Shown here: positions 1 to 11,772 of the stretch, in pieces
Position numbering within the stretch: the stretch's first letter is position 1
Layout: each line of letters begins with the position of its first letter
Source: Myxococcales bacterium
GTDB taxonomy: Bacteria; Myxococcota_A; Polyangia; Polyangiales; Polyangiaceae
DNA length: 64,000 bases
NCBI GenBank assembly: GCA_016712525.1
Contig: JADJQX010000008.1
Location: 124,001 to 188,000, forward strand
Reading direction: 5' to 3'
Position numbers and translations under genes: made by a program
Notes under the pieces: model-generated
Told to the model about the DNA's origin: nothing
Seen by the model: only the letters and a program-made list of their open reading frames with translations
Databases searched by the model: none

Positions 1-2739
<2,739 letters not shown>

Positions 2740-2752
2740 GCCATCGTCCTCG

Positions 2753-3931
2753 ATGAAACGCGACACGCTCCTCACGCACGGCGGGCGCCACCCGGAGGCC
2801 TACCACGGCGCGGTCAACACCCCCGTCGTGCGGGCCTCCACGATCCTGTCGCCTTCGCTCGCCGCGTGGGACGCGAAGATCCGCGACATGGTCGCCGACG
2901 CCCCGGGGACGTACTACGGGCGCTTCGGCACGCCCACGCACCGCGACCTCGAGGAGGCGCTCACGGCCCTCGAGGGGGCGCACCGCACGTGGCTCTTCCC
3001 CTCGGGCTACGCGGCGTGCGCGGCGTCGATCTTGGCCACGGTGAGCGCCGGGGCCCACGTGCTCCTCCCGGACAGCGTGTACTTCCCCGTGCGAAAGCTC
3101 GCCTCGGGGCTGCTCGCCAAGATGGGTGTAGCGTGCACGTTCTACGATCCGCGGATCGCGGGCGGCATCGAGGAGCTCCTCCGGCCCGAGACGCGCTGCG
3201 TGTACCTCGAGTCTCCCGGCTCTCTCACGTTCGAGGTGCAAGACGTGCCGGCCATCACCGAGGTGTGCCGCGCGCGCGGGGTGCTCACGGCGATCGACAA
3301 CACCTGGGCGACCCCGCTCCTCTTTCGTCCGATCGAGCACGGCGTCGACCTCTCGATCCAAGCGGCGACGAAGTACGTCGTGGGCCACTCCGACGCCATG
3401 CTCGGCTATGTCGCGTGCGCGTCGCGTGAGGCCTTCCAGGCGCTCCGAAGAGCGAGCGACGACCTCGGCTACTCGGTGTCGGCCGACGACGCCTTCCTCG
3501 CCGCGCGGGGCCTCCGCACCATGGCCGTGCGCCTCGAGCGGCAAGGTGCCACGGGGCTCGCCCTGGCGCGGGCGTTCGAGGCCGCCCCCGAGGTCGCCGC
3601 GGTCCTCCACCCGGCGCTCCCGAGGTTCCCCGATCATGCGCTCTGGAAGCGCGATTTTTCGGGCACGTCGGGCCTCTTCGGCGTCGTCTTCGAGCCCATG
3701 GCGCGCGAACGGTTCGCGGCCTTCGTCGACGCGCTCACCCACTTCGGCATCGGGGCCTCGTGGGGCGGGTACGAGAGCCTCGTGATGCCGATGAGCCCGA
3801 AGGGGCTACGGACCGCCACACCTTTCCCTTACGAGGGCCCGTGCCTCCGCGTGCACGCCGGCCTCGAGGATCCGGAAGACCTGCTCGCCGACGTCACCCG
3901 AGCGTTCACCGCGATGCGCGCCGCCGGCTGA
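2753..3931 (+). CDS. metC: cystathionine beta-lyase (Cys/Met metabolism PLP enzyme)
   Basis: Fold-type I PLP enzyme expected to cleave cystathionine to homocysteine, pyruvate and ammonia in methionine synthesis. At 392 residues it has the family length. It has the TLLTHGGRHP start, YYGRFGTPTHRDLE (substrate loop), SGYAACAAS, and the PLP lysine in ATKYVVGHSDAML near residue 210. The C-terminal SWGGYESLVMP and LRVHAGLEDPEDL are MetC-like. Cystathionine gamma-synthase or gamma-lyase cannot be excluded by eye, but the SWGGYESL segment favours beta-lyase. It faces hemL, with a hairpin in the gap. Confidence 0.85.
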   Translation: MKRDTLLTHGGRHPEAYHGAVNTPVVRASTILSPSLAAWDAKIRDMVADAPGTYYGRFGTPTHRDLEEALTALEGAHRTWLFPSGYAACAASILATVSAGAHVLLPDSVYFPVRKLASGLLAKMGVACTFYDPRIAGGIEELLRPETRCVYLESPGSLTFEVQDVPAITEVCRARGVLTAIDNTWATPLLFRPIEHGVDLSIQAATKYVVGHSDAMLGYVACASREAFQALRRASDDLGYSVSADDAFLAARGLRTMAVRLERQGATGLALARAFEAAPEVAAVLHPALPRFPDHALWKRDFSGTSGLFGVVFEPMARERFAAFVDALTHFGIGASWGGYESLVMPMSPKGLRTATPFPYEGPCLRVHAGLEDPEDLLADVTRAFTAMRAAG

Positions 3932-3936
3932 GTCAC

Positions 3937-3968
3937 GGCTCCGCGAGCGACGAGGCGCGCGCGGAGCC
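3937..3968. terminator. bidirectional terminator-like hairpin
   Basis: A perfect 9-bp inverted repeat, GGCTCCGCG (3937-3945) and CGCGGAGCC (3960-3968), with a 14-base loop, lies in the 46-base gap between the convergent metC-like and hemL genes. There is no T-tract, so it is either a weak intrinsic terminator or a 3'-end barrier. Confidence 0.5.
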
Positions 3969-3977
3969 CTCGACATC

Positions 3978-5261
3978 TCAGCGGCTCGCGAGGAGCGCCG
4001 CTTGGGCCGCCGCGATCGTGGCGTCGATGTCGGCTTCTGTGTGCGCACCCGAGATGAACGCCGCCTCGTATTGCGCCGGGGGCCAGTAGACGCCGCGCGA
4101 CAAAAGCTCGCCGTGGAAGCGGCCGAAGCGCTTCGTGTCGCTAGCCTTGGCGTCGTCCCACGAGCGGACAGGGCCCTTCGTGAAGAAGAGCGTGATCATC
4201 GAGCCGATGCGCTGCACACACGCGGGCGCCTCGGCCTTCGCGATCGCCGCGACGAGCCCCTTCTCGAGCCGCGCGCCCAAGGCCTCGAGCTTGTCGTAGA
4301 GCGCCGCGTCGAGCAGCTCGAGGGTCGCGAGGCCCGCGCTCACGGCCACCGGGTTCCCACTCAGGGTCCCGGCTTGGTAGACCGGGCCCACGGGGGCGAC
4401 TTTTTCCATGATCTCGCGCCGCCCGCCGTACGCCGCGAGCGGCATGCCGCCGCCCACGATCTTTCCGAGGCAGGTCATGTCGGGGCGGAGACCCACGCGG
4501 CCTTGGTAGCCCCCGCGCGAGAGGCGCGAGCCCGTCATGACCTCGTCGAAGATCGACACGGCTCCGTGTTTCTTGCAGAGTGCAAGGATCGCCTCGAGGA
4601 AGCCGGGCTCCGGCGTGACGAGGCCCATGTTCCCGACGACCGGCTCCACGATGACCGCGGCGATCTCCTTGCCGCGCGCCGCGAAGAGCGCCTCGAGCCC
4701 CGCCGTGTCGTTGTAGGCACAGGTGAGCGTGTTCTTGGCCGTGCCCTCGGGCACGCCGGCCGAGTCGGGCACGCCGAACGTGGCCGCGCCCGAGCCCGCC
4801 TTGACGAGCAAGAAGTCGGCGTGGCCGTGGTAGCAGCCCTCGAACTTCACCACGAGCTCGCGGCCCGTGAAGCCTCGAGCGACGCGCAGCGCCGCCATGG
4901 TGGCCTCGGTCCCGCTCGACACGCAGCGCACCATCTCCATGCTCGGGTAGGTCGCGCAGAGGGCCTCGGCGAAGCGCACCTCGAGCTCGGTGGGCGCGCC
5001 GTAGCTCGTGCCCTTCGAGACCGCCTCGGTGATCGCCGCGAGCACCGCGGGGTGCGCGTGGCCCACGATCATCGGCCCCCAAGAGCCGATGTAATCCGTG
5101 TACTTTGCACCATCGGCCCCGTAGAGGTACGCCCCCTCGGCGCGCGAGACGAACACGGGGCTCCCGCCCACCGCGCGGAACGCACGCACCGGGCTGTTCA
5201 CGCCTCCCGGGATCACCTTCACCGCACGATCGAAAAGCTCCACGCTCTTGGGGTCGGCCAT
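3978..5261 (-). CDS. hemL: glutamate-1-semialdehyde 2,1-aminomutase
   Basis: Converts glutamate-1-semialdehyde to 5-aminolevulinate, the C5 route into haem/tetrapyrrole synthesis, using PLP/PMP. From the ATG at 5261 it is 427 residues, the usual length. An AACGGAGGACGTG ribosome-binding site sits just upstream. The open frame extends 48 codons further up, but that part is arginine-rich and unlike the family. Motifs: GGVNSPVRAF, the GSWGPMIVGHAHP segment, FDEVMTG (PLP ring), and the Schiff-base lysine in GKIVGGGMPLAAYGG. The kinase gene upstream on the same strand ends 61 bases away. Confidence 0.96.
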   Translation of the reverse strand: MADPKSVELFDRAVKVIPGGVNSPVRAFRAVGGSPVFVSRAEGAYLYGADGAKYTDYIGSWGPMIVGHAHPAVLAAITEAVSKGTSYGAPTELEVRFAEALCATYPSMEMVRCVSSGTEATMAALRVARGFTGRELVVKFEGCYHGHADFLLVKAGSGAATFGVPDSAGVPEGTAKNTLTCAYNDTAGLEALFAARGKEIAAVIVEPVVGNMGLVTPEPGFLEAILALCKKHGAVSIFDEVMTGSRLSRGGYQGRVGLRPDMTCLGKIVGGGMPLAAYGGRREIMEKVAPVGPVYQAGTLSGNPVAVSAGLATLELLDAALYDKLEALGARLEKGLVAAIAKAEAPACVQRIGSMITLFFTKGPVRSWDDAKASDTKRFGRFHGELLSRGVYWPPAQYEAAFISGAHTEADIDATIAAAQAALLASR

Positions 5262-5299
5262 CACGTCCTCCGTTTTCGGGTCCAGCGTGTACCACGCCC

Positions 5300-5321
5300 C
5301 GCGAGGGCCGAGAACCTCGCG
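5300..5321 (-). terminator. hairpin between kinase gene and hemL
   Basis: CGCGAGG (5300-5306) and CCTCGCG (5315-5321) form a 7-bp stem with an 8-base loop, immediately after the kinase stop codon and about 40 bases before hemL starts. No U-tract follows. It may be an attenuating or mRNA-end structure rather than a strong terminator. Confidence 0.35.
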
Positions 5322-5322
5322 C

Positions 5323-7710
5323 CTACTTCGGCACGGTGAACACGTAGGCCATGGTCTCGGGGCCGCCCACGTACGGCGTCGTCTTGACGCGCAGGAGCTG
5401 CCCACGCACGCACGCGCCGACCTTGGTGCCCTCGAAGGGCACGGTCAGCCCGACGGCGGTGACCGCCCCCGACGGCGCGAACGTGACGCTCGCGCTCCCC
5501 TTTCCGTTCGGCCCGTCCGGCGCCTTGCACGCGACGAGAACGCCGTTCGCCTGATCGAGCTTCTTCTGCGCGAGCGCGCGGTCGAACGCGCCAGGCGTGG
5601 CCGGCGTCGAGGGCTGAGGCGTGGGCTGGGGCGTGGGCGCCGTGCTCGGCGGCTTCGTGGGCACCGCCGCAGACGGCGAGGCAGGAGTGGGGGCGGCCGG
5701 AGACGGCTCGGGCGTCGCGGAGGGCGGAGCCTCGGCGGCGGCGCTCGAGGAGACGGACGGGGCCGGCGCAGACGTTGGCGACGACGAGGGCGATGGCGGG
5801 GGAGCGTCGGCCGAGGACGTCGAGGGGGCCGGCGGGGGGGCCACGGACGCCGAGGGCGGCGCGGGCGTAGGCGCTCCTCGCCCGAAGACGGCATAGAGAC
5901 CGAGACCTCCGACGACGAGCACGACGACCGCCGCGGCGACCCCGAGCCCCACGTAGCTTCCCCGCGTGGTCGGCGCCGAGACGGGCGAGTCGTCCGGCGC
6001 GAAGACGGGGCGAGCAGGCGGCGCTCCGGGGACGGCCGACACACGCTCCCCGGGGATCGCCGACACACGCTCTCCCGGGATCGCCGACACACGCTCGTGC
6101 CCCATGCCCCCAGGATCGGGCGGCGACGGAGCGCCGTGCGGCACACTCGAGACGCGCCCGTCCGGGACGAACGACGGCCGCTCCCGCGGTGGGAGCGGCA
6201 GCTCGGCCATCACCACCGTCGACGAGAGCCCGGGGCCGGGTTTGGCGGGGACGGGAGGCGAAGGCGGGAGGGCCGAGATGCGCTCGTCGCCCGGGAGGCT
6301 CGGGCGTGTCGTCATCGCGAGCGTCACGAGCTGAGAGCGATCGCCCTTCGGCGGCGCGGGGGCGGGCGACGGGGGGGCCTTCTCCACGGCGATGGGCGCG
6401 GCGAGGGCCACCGTCGCGGCGAGCGGGTTCGGAGCCTTCCCGAGCGGGGACGCCGTGGACGCGAGCGGGTCCGCCAAGGACACGACCGGCCCCGCCGAGG
6501 CGCCGAGCGGAGACGCCGTGGACGCGAGCGGATCCGCCAACGACGCGACCGGAGCGACCGTCGACGCGAGCGGGTCGGCCGAAGGCACGACCGGAGGCGC
6601 AACGGCGACGCCCTGCCCCGAGGGGACAGGGACCGCGCTCGCCAGGTTCGCCGCGCCGAGGCGCTGGGTCGCCGGAGAGGGCTCTTCGGGGAGCACGTCG
6701 ACCGTGGTGGGATCGTCCTGTGCGCCGCCATCGAGGGGCATGGTGGCGAGCAGCATCGTCTCCGGGCCGCGCCCCGCCTCGGCCGCGCCGCCGAGCCGCG
6801 AGGCCAACCGGAGCGCGGTCCAGAAATCTCGGACCGTGGGCCAGCGATCCCGCGGGCTCACCGCGAGCGCCCGCGCGAAGACGGACTCGACGTCGGGCGA
6901 GACGACCACCCCGACGCCCTTGGGGGACGGGCGCTTCACCGGATCGAGCGCGGCCATCGCGAAATCGCCGAGGTGCTCGCCGGTCATGACCGTCTTTCCC
7001 GAGAGCGCCTCGAGCACGACGAGCGCGAGGGCGTACACGTCGGTCGCGGGGCCGATCGGGCCGAGCGTGTCGTCGAACTGCTCGGGCGCGCCGTACGCCG
7101 GGGCGAAGATGCGGATCTTCCCCATGGTCTGCACACGAGGGCCGATCTCGAGGCGCGACTCGTCGAGCACCTTGGCGACGCCGAAATCGAGCACCTTGAG
7201 CTTCGTCCCCGAGGCCGTCTTCGTGAGGAAGAAATTCCCGGGGTTGAGATCGCGGTGGACGACCCCCTGCGACTGCGCGAACGACAGCGCGTCGACCGCC
7301 GTGTCGAAGAGCGGGACGACCTCCGAGAGCGGGCGCTGCCTCGGATCCCGCTCGAGCTCGGACGCGAGCGAGTGCCCGTCGAGCCACTCGAGGACCATGT
7401 ACGGCACGAGGGCGCGCGTGACCGGAGACACCGTGGTGCCCGCCGCCATGGTGCGTGCAATGTACAAGTTCCCTTGCGAGAGCTTGTAGTGGAGCCGGCT
7501 CTCGTCGCGGAACCTCTGGACGAACGTCTCGATGAGCTGCGAGCTGAGCTGCGGGGGCAGCTTCATGCACTTGATGGCGATGGGCTCCGAGAGCCCGAGG
7601 TGGTGGCCCGCGTACACCACGCTGAACCCGCCCTCGCCGATGAAACGATCGACGCGGAACTGGCCATCGAGGACCTGACCTACGAGGCCGAACGGATCGG
7701 GCGGAGCCAC
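5323..7710 (-). CDS. membrane Ser/Thr protein kinase with AgmX/PglI-like C-terminal module
   Basis: Hanks-type kinase of 795 residues. The kinase domain (about residues 12-285) has an intact glycine loop (IGEGGFSVVYAG), the ATP lysine in IAIKCMK, HRDLNPGN (catalytic Asp and metal Asn kept; the usual Lys is Asn) and DFGVAK. A roughly 300-residue Pro/Ala/Ser linker with internal repeats follows. One transmembrane helix lies at about 584-608, then another Pro-rich stretch, and a C-terminal 105 residues resembling the AgmX/PglI module (ACKAPDGPNGKGSASVTF, then a second Cys in GACVRGQLL). Predicted topology is kinase inside, C-terminal module in the periplasm. It is a paralogue of the next gene upstream on the same strand, 59 bases away. 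Substrate unknown. Confidence 0.9.
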   Translation of the reverse strand: MAPPDPFGLVGQVLDGQFRVDRFIGEGGFSVVYAGHHLGLSEPIAIKCMKLPPQLSSQLIETFVQRFRDESRLHYKLSQGNLYIARTMAAGTTVSPVTRALVPYMVLEWLDGHSLASELERDPRQRPLSEVVPLFDTAVDALSFAQSQGVVHRDLNPGNFFLTKTASGTKLKVLDFGVAKVLDESRLEIGPRVQTMGKIRIFAPAYGAPEQFDDTLGPIGPATDVYALALVVLEALSGKTVMTGEHLGDFAMAALDPVKRPSPKGVGVVVSPDVESVFARALAVSPRDRWPTVRDFWTALRLASRLGGAAEAGRGPETMLLATMPLDGGAQDDPTTVDVLPEEPSPATQRLGAANLASAVPVPSGQGVAVAPPVVPSADPLASTVAPVASLADPLASTASPLGASAGPVVSLADPLASTASPLGKAPNPLAATVALAAPIAVEKAPPSPAPAPPKGDRSQLVTLAMTTRPSLPGDERISALPPSPPVPAKPGPGLSSTVVMAELPLPPRERPSFVPDGRVSSVPHGAPSPPDPGGMGHERVSAIPGERVSAIPGERVSAVPGAPPARPVFAPDDSPVSAPTTRGSYVGLGVAAAVVVLVVGGLGLYAVFGRGAPTPAPPSASVAPPPAPSTSSADAPPPSPSSSPTSAPAPSVSSSAAAEAPPSATPEPSPAAPTPASPSAAVPTKPPSTAPTPQPTPQPSTPATPGAFDRALAQKKLDQANGVLVACKAPDGPNGKGSASVTFAPSGAVTAVGLTVPFEGTKVGACVRGQLLRVKTTPYVGGPETMAYVFTVPK
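6032..6103. repeat. 24-bp tandem repeat, 3 copies, inside kinase linker
   Basis: Three near-identical 24-base units built on GATCGCCGACACACGCTC encode the peptide repeat ERVSAIPG three times in the linker of the minus-strand kinase. Length variation here would change linker length without shifting frame. Confidence 0.75.
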
Positions 7711-7769
7711 GGACGGAGCTTACCCGAACCGCGGAGCGGCCGGGCAGCGCAAATCCGAGACCTTCGACG

Positions 7770-10184
7770 CTACTTTCCCGACACGGCGATCGTCACGAGG
7801 GTGGTCACCTTCTGAGCGCTCCCGCCGAACGCCGGGACCGTGGCACCCTTCAGGTGATCACGGACGCATTTGCCCGCCGGGGTCCGCGAGAACGGCTTCT
7901 CGAGCTCGACCTCCGACACGGCCCCCGAGGGCTCGAACGTCACGGTCGCCTTCCACTTTCCTCGCGGCCCGTTGAGCTTCCGGCACTCCGACTGCGTTCC
8001 AGGAACGGCGTCGAGCGCGGCCTTGGCCGAAGCCGCGTCGAACGCCGCGACGCCGGCAGGACCGGGAGGCGGGGCCGCGGACGGGACCTCGGACGGCGCC
8101 GCGGCGCTTTCACCCGAGGGCGACGCGGACGGCTGCGACGAAGGGACGACCGACGCCGAAGGGGGGGCCGACGCGACGGTCGTGGACGCCGATGGCACGG
8201 GCTCCGCGGCCGTGGGCTCGGGTTTCGACCGGCCTCCGACGACGACCACGATCCCGACGACCACCGCGAGCACGGCCACCCCTGCGGCTCCCAGGAGGAG
8301 CCCACGCGAGCTCTCCATCGGCGGCATGGGCGGCTCTTCGAGCATCGACGCGGTGGGAGGGCGCGCCGGAGAAGGCCCGAGGTCGACCGGAGGCGCCACG
8401 GCGACGACCGGAGGCGCCACGGCGGCGACCGGAGACATCTCCACCCCGACCGGAGGCGCCATGGCCGCGACCGGAGGCATCTCCATCCCGACCGGAGGCG
8501 CCACGGCGGCGACCGGAGGCATCTCCACCCCGACCGCGGGCGCCCCACCCTGCCCGGGCGCGGGCTCCGGAGAGGTGGGAGCGGGCTCCGCGGCCATTCC
8601 GAACGCACTCGGGGACAGGCCGGCGGCGCTCAGGGACACCTCGGGAGCACCCGGGGACATCTCGGGAGCGCTCAGGGACACCTCGGGAGCGCTCGGGGAC
8701 ATCTCGGGAGCACCCGGGGACATCTCGGGAGCCGGAGCGGCGGTCTCTGGGCCCGAAGGCGCGTTCCCTGGGCTCGGAGGCGCCAGGACGGCGGGGGTCG
8801 TGGAGGTCGTGCTCGCGAGGTGTGCGGCCGGCTCGTGCGGCGCGACCTCCGGAGCGGCCCGGCCGTCGGCGACCGCGGCCGACGCCGCGAAGAGCCCGCT
8901 CTGCGACGCCAACCCCATGGGAGCGCGGCGCTTTCCCGTCCCCGAGGAGACGGGCGGCGACGGCTCGGACGGCACGGCCTCCGAGGGCGGCACGAGATCA
9001 CGGGGCACCGCAGGCGCCGCGAGCGGGCTCGGAGCCACGAGCGCGGGCGGAGGCTCCGACGGCCCCTTCAGGAACGTGAGCGGGGCCTCGATGCCGCGCC
9101 CAGGAGGCACGCTGCGGCGTACGGGCGGAGGCGGGTCGGAGGCACCTCGTGTGCGAAACGCCTCGGGCCCCGCCGATGCGCCGGGAGGTGGCGCCACGGC
9201 CACGCTCGCCTCGATCTTCGGCGGAGGCGCGCCGATGGGCCCGGAGCCTCCCGGGGACGAGGGCGGGGCCTTCGGTGATGCGGGCTGCGAGGCGGGCGGC
9301 TTCGTGTGCTCGACACCGCGGCGCCCCACGTGCACGTGAAACTGCGCGTCGACCGCCGCGAGGGCGTCGAAGAACGCCACCACGTCGGGGAAACGCTCCG
9401 AAGGGCGTGAGGCGACGGCGCGCTCGAGCACCTCGGCGAGCTTCGGCGGGAGATCGAGGCCGAGCTTCTTCGGGGTCGGCCGATCCGCGGCCTCGAGGCT
9501 CTTCTTCTTGCGGTGCGCGAGCGGCCCGGTCTTGCGTTTGAGGCGCGGGAGGAGCGCCTCCATGAACGTGAGCGCGAGCGCGAAGACGTCGGCCTCGGGC
9601 CCGATGGCGCCGAGGGACGAATCGACGACCTCCGGGGCCGCGTGACGAGGCTCGTACGGAGACGCCGCGGGCACCCGAGCGAGCGCGCGGGCGACCCCGA
9701 AGTCGACGATGCGGAGCACCGGGGACTTCTCGCGTTTGTCGAGGTGGAGCGCCGAGGGCCCCACGTCCCCGTGGACGATGCCGAGCTCGTGCGCCACGGT
9801 GAACGGGCGCCGGAGCGCCGACGCGAGCGACGCGACCTCGGCGAGCGGATAGGCGGCGGTGCGGAGGTCGAGCTCGGCGGCGAGCGTGGGCCCATCGACC
9901 CACTCGGTGACGACGTAAGGAACTTCCCCACGTGCGGTGTTCGCGACGCCATGAGCCACGAGGCTCGGGGTGCCGGCGCCGTTCGACGCGAGCCGCTCGA
10001 CGTCACGCGCGCACGCGGCGGACGCTTCGGGGTCGAGCCCCGGGAACGCGCGAAGAACGCAGGGTTTCCCGCCATGCACGGCGCGGTACACCGAAGACCA
10101 CGACGACTCCGAGAGGGCACGCTCGGCCCGGGCCCCGCCTTCGAGCGGGAGCCCGACGAGCCCGAGCGGATCCAGGCCTGCCAT
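7770..10184 (-). CDS. membrane pseudokinase with AgmX/PglI-like C-terminal module
   Basis: About 804 residues, with the same architecture as the downstream kinase: N-terminal kinase fold, long Pro/Ala linker, one transmembrane helix (about 625-648) and a C-terminal AgmX/PglI-like module (SECRKLNGPRGKWKATVTF ... GKCVRDHL). Key ATP-binding positions are lost. The glycine loop reads ALSESSWSSVYRAV, the VAIK lysine is arginine (CVLRAF), and the catalytic loop is HGDVGPSALHL (Asp kept, Lys and Asn lost). DFG remains (VDFGVARAL). A pseudokinase role, such as scaffold or regulator of the neighbouring kinase, is inferred. The start at 10184 was chosen because MAGLDPLGLVG aligns with the paralogue's MAPPDPFGLVG; an ATG at 10196 is also possible. 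No clear ribosome-binding site. Confidence 0.88.
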   Translation of the reverse strand: MAGLDPLGLVGLPLEGGARAERALSESSWSSVYRAVHGGKPCVLRAFPGLDPEASAACARDVERLASNGAGTPSLVAHGVANTARGEVPYVVTEWVDGPTLAAELDLRTAAYPLAEVASLASALRRPFTVAHELGIVHGDVGPSALHLDKREKSPVLRIVDFGVARALARVPAASPYEPRHAAPEVVDSSLGAIGPEADVFALALTFMEALLPRLKRKTGPLAHRKKKSLEAADRPTPKKLGLDLPPKLAEVLERAVASRPSERFPDVVAFFDALAAVDAQFHVHVGRRGVEHTKPPASQPASPKAPPSSPGGSGPIGAPPPKIEASVAVAPPPGASAGPEAFRTRGASDPPPPVRRSVPPGRGIEAPLTFLKGPSEPPPALVAPSPLAAPAVPRDLVPPSEAVPSEPSPPVSSGTGKRRAPMGLASQSGLFAASAAVADGRAAPEVAPHEPAAHLASTTSTTPAVLAPPSPGNAPSGPETAAPAPEMSPGAPEMSPSAPEVSLSAPEMSPGAPEVSLSAAGLSPSAFGMAAEPAPTSPEPAPGQGGAPAVGVEMPPVAAVAPPVGMEMPPVAAMAPPVGVEMSPVAAVAPPVVAVAPPVDLGPSPARPPTASMLEEPPMPPMESSRGLLLGAAGVAVLAVVVGIVVVVGGRSKPEPTAAEPVPSASTTVASAPPSASVVPSSQPSASPSGESAAAPSEVPSAAPPPGPAGVAAFDAASAKAALDAVPGTQSECRKLNGPRGKWKATVTFEPSGAVSEVELEKPFSRTPAGKCVRDHLKGATVPAFGGSAQKVTTLVTIAVSGK
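8393..8545. repeat. 45-bp imperfect tandem repeat in pseudokinase linker
   Basis: About three and a half imperfect 45-base units (GACCGGAGGCGCCACGGCGG... plus a CATCTCCACCCC half) encode a 15-residue repeat of the form APPVGVEMPPVAAVA in the minus-strand protein. Confidence 0.75.
8611..8732. repeat. 21-bp tandem repeat in pseudokinase linker
   Basis: About six 21-base units (GGGGACATCTCGGGAGCACCC and variants) encode seven-residue repeats such as APEMSPG and APEVSLS. They lie just N-terminal to the 45-bp array in the same protein. Confidence 0.75.
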
Positions 10185-10277
10185 TGCCGCGAGCATACGC
10201 GAGTCGCACGTGCCGCGGGAGCTCGTCGCGCACGCCCCGTGAAATTTCGGACGGCCGCGATCCGAGCGAGCGGGCTG

Positions 10278-10806
10278 TTAGGGGCCGAGGCCCGGGTGCA
10301 CCGGCTTCAGCGTCTGCCCTACCGTGCCGCACACGGTCGTGCGCGTCTGACCGTAGATGGCGGGGCCGCAAGCCTCGCGCGGGAGGTAGGTGGCCGAACA
10401 GCCGACGTGCCCCGTGAGCGTCCAGCCTTCCCGCTTGCAGCAGTACGCCGCGTAGCCCCGATCGAGCTTGGGATCGTCGTCGCACTGGACCGGCGGCGTC
10501 GCCATTTTTCCGGTCGTGGTGAGCGCCTTTCGGATCCGGATGTCGTCCCCGCGGGCGCGGAGCTCGGGCACCCCGACGGCCCACGTGATGCCGAAGACGA
10601 TCCCGCCCGTGGCGAGGGACTTCCAGCCCGCGCTGGCAGATGGCCCAGCGCCGCAGCACGTACACGAGGATCCCCCCCGGGACGAGCAGCACGGCGAGCC
10701 CCCAGAGGAGCCCGTCGTGGAACGCCTCGGCGACGATGCGGAAGAGCCCGACGAGGAGGTACCCCGCGCCGATGGCGAGCATGAGCAAGACGACGAACGT
10801 CACCAT
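10278..10806 (-). pseudogene. small membrane protein gene with an apparent frameshift
   Basis: Two reading frames together look like one protein. From the ATG at 10806, a frame encodes about 58 residues with two hydrophobic helices (FVVLLMLAIGAGYLLVGLF and GLLWGLAVLLVPGGILVYVL) ending near RRWAICQ. The coding character then moves to another frame (AGWKSLATGGIVFGITWAVG, a third helix, then a Cys-containing C-terminal domain) that runs to the TAA at 10278. The switch lies near 10625-10640; a run of seven C's lies nearby at 10672-10678. A sequencing error or a real mutation are both possible. Family not recognised. Confidence 0.55.
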
Positions 10807-10818
10807 CGGTCACGCGGC

Positions 10819-11625
10819 TCAGCGAAAGAGCCACACCTCTTCGCGTTCGCCCCCTGCGCCCGACCGCGTTCGCGACACGTACCGCGCGGGCCAGACCGAC
10901 GTCCCGTGGGTGACACCGTTCACGGTGCGGGAGTAGCTCGCGACGCTGCCCGTGAAGGGGACCTCGTCGCCGCGCGCGTCGCACACGCGGGTGCCGTCGA
11001 AGACGACGGGGCCGAGCGTGCCGAGGCGCGTCCCGCGGTAGTCCATCACGCGCGTCGCCTGCCCGACGACACGGCGAACGTGCGTACGCGAGGCCTCGAG
11101 CCCCGGCACGCGGAGGAACGTGATGCTCTCTCCGGCCGAGGATTTCAGGGTGATCGGCCGATCGTCCTTGCGCAGATAGACCTTGTCGCCCACGAGCCTC
11201 GCGACGAGCTCGGTCGTCTCGGTGGGGAGGACACGCTCGGTCTCGGGGGCGAAATAGAACGTCTGCGCGAGGCGCATGTACGGGAGGTAGCGCCGCGGCT
11301 TTTCGTCCGTGCCGTTGCCCTTCTGGAACGCGAGGCCGACCTCCATGTCGAGGCGGGCCTCGTCGCCGAACCCGAAGTAGATCCACGGCGTGCCCTGCGT
11401 GGCCTCGTCGCCCGTGTAGTCGGGCACGGTGAGCCTCGTACGAATGCACGAGTAGCCCGCCGGGGTCATCTCGCGGAGGAACGCGCCCGTGTTGCCGCCG
11501 TTGTACCGCAGGGCCTCTTCGGCGCTCGAGGGCTCGTCCGCGGGGGCGTCGGCGCCCGCGTCGGCCGAGCAATGGCAGAGGACCAAGACGCCCAGAGCGA
11601 CGGGGAGGAGCGAAAGCACGCGCAC
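10819..11625 (-). CDS. secreted protein of unknown function, probable lipoprotein
   Basis: 268 residues starting at GTG 11625. The N-terminus is a signal sequence (MRVLSLLPVALGVLVLCHC) ending in a cysteine that could be lipidated, though the LCHC box is not canonical. The mature part is acidic then mixed beta-like, with no motif I recognise. It ends with VWLFR 12 bases before the start of the frameshifted membrane gene on the same strand, so the two may be co-transcribed. Export to the periplasm or outer membrane is inferred from the signal only. Confidence 0.7.
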   Translation of the reverse strand: MRVLSLLPVALGVLVLCHCSADAGADAPADEPSSAEEALRYNGGNTGAFLREMTPAGYSCIRTRLTVPDYTGDEATQGTPWIYFGFGDEARLDMEVGLAFQKGNGTDEKPRRYLPYMRLAQTFYFAPETERVLPTETTELVARLVGDKVYLRKDDRPITLKSSAGESITFLRVPGLEASRTHVRRVVGQATRVMDYRGTRLGTLGPVVFDGTRVCDARGDEVPFTGSVASYSRTVNGVTHGTSVWPARYVSRTRSGAGGEREEVWLFR

Positions 11626-11772
11626 GCCCCGAGAGTACCGAAGCGCGAGGGCTCTGTCGTCAGGAGTGTGTTGTATCCAAACCTACGACATCGCTCTTTC
11701 ACGCGGCCGGGCCCCTCACGCTTGCGCTTTTTCGCGGCCTGCACATGTTGCCCGCCAACCGAGGGAGGATCG

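Noticed and set aside
5248..7815. 855-codon open frame on the plus strand, antisense to the kinase
   Set aside because: Arg/Gly/His-rich shadow frame caused by high GC; the minus-strand frame has all kinase motifs.
7854..9339. Long plus-strand frames antisense to the pseudokinase
   Set aside because: Low-complexity mirror of the Pro/Ala linker, no ribosome-binding site or domain.
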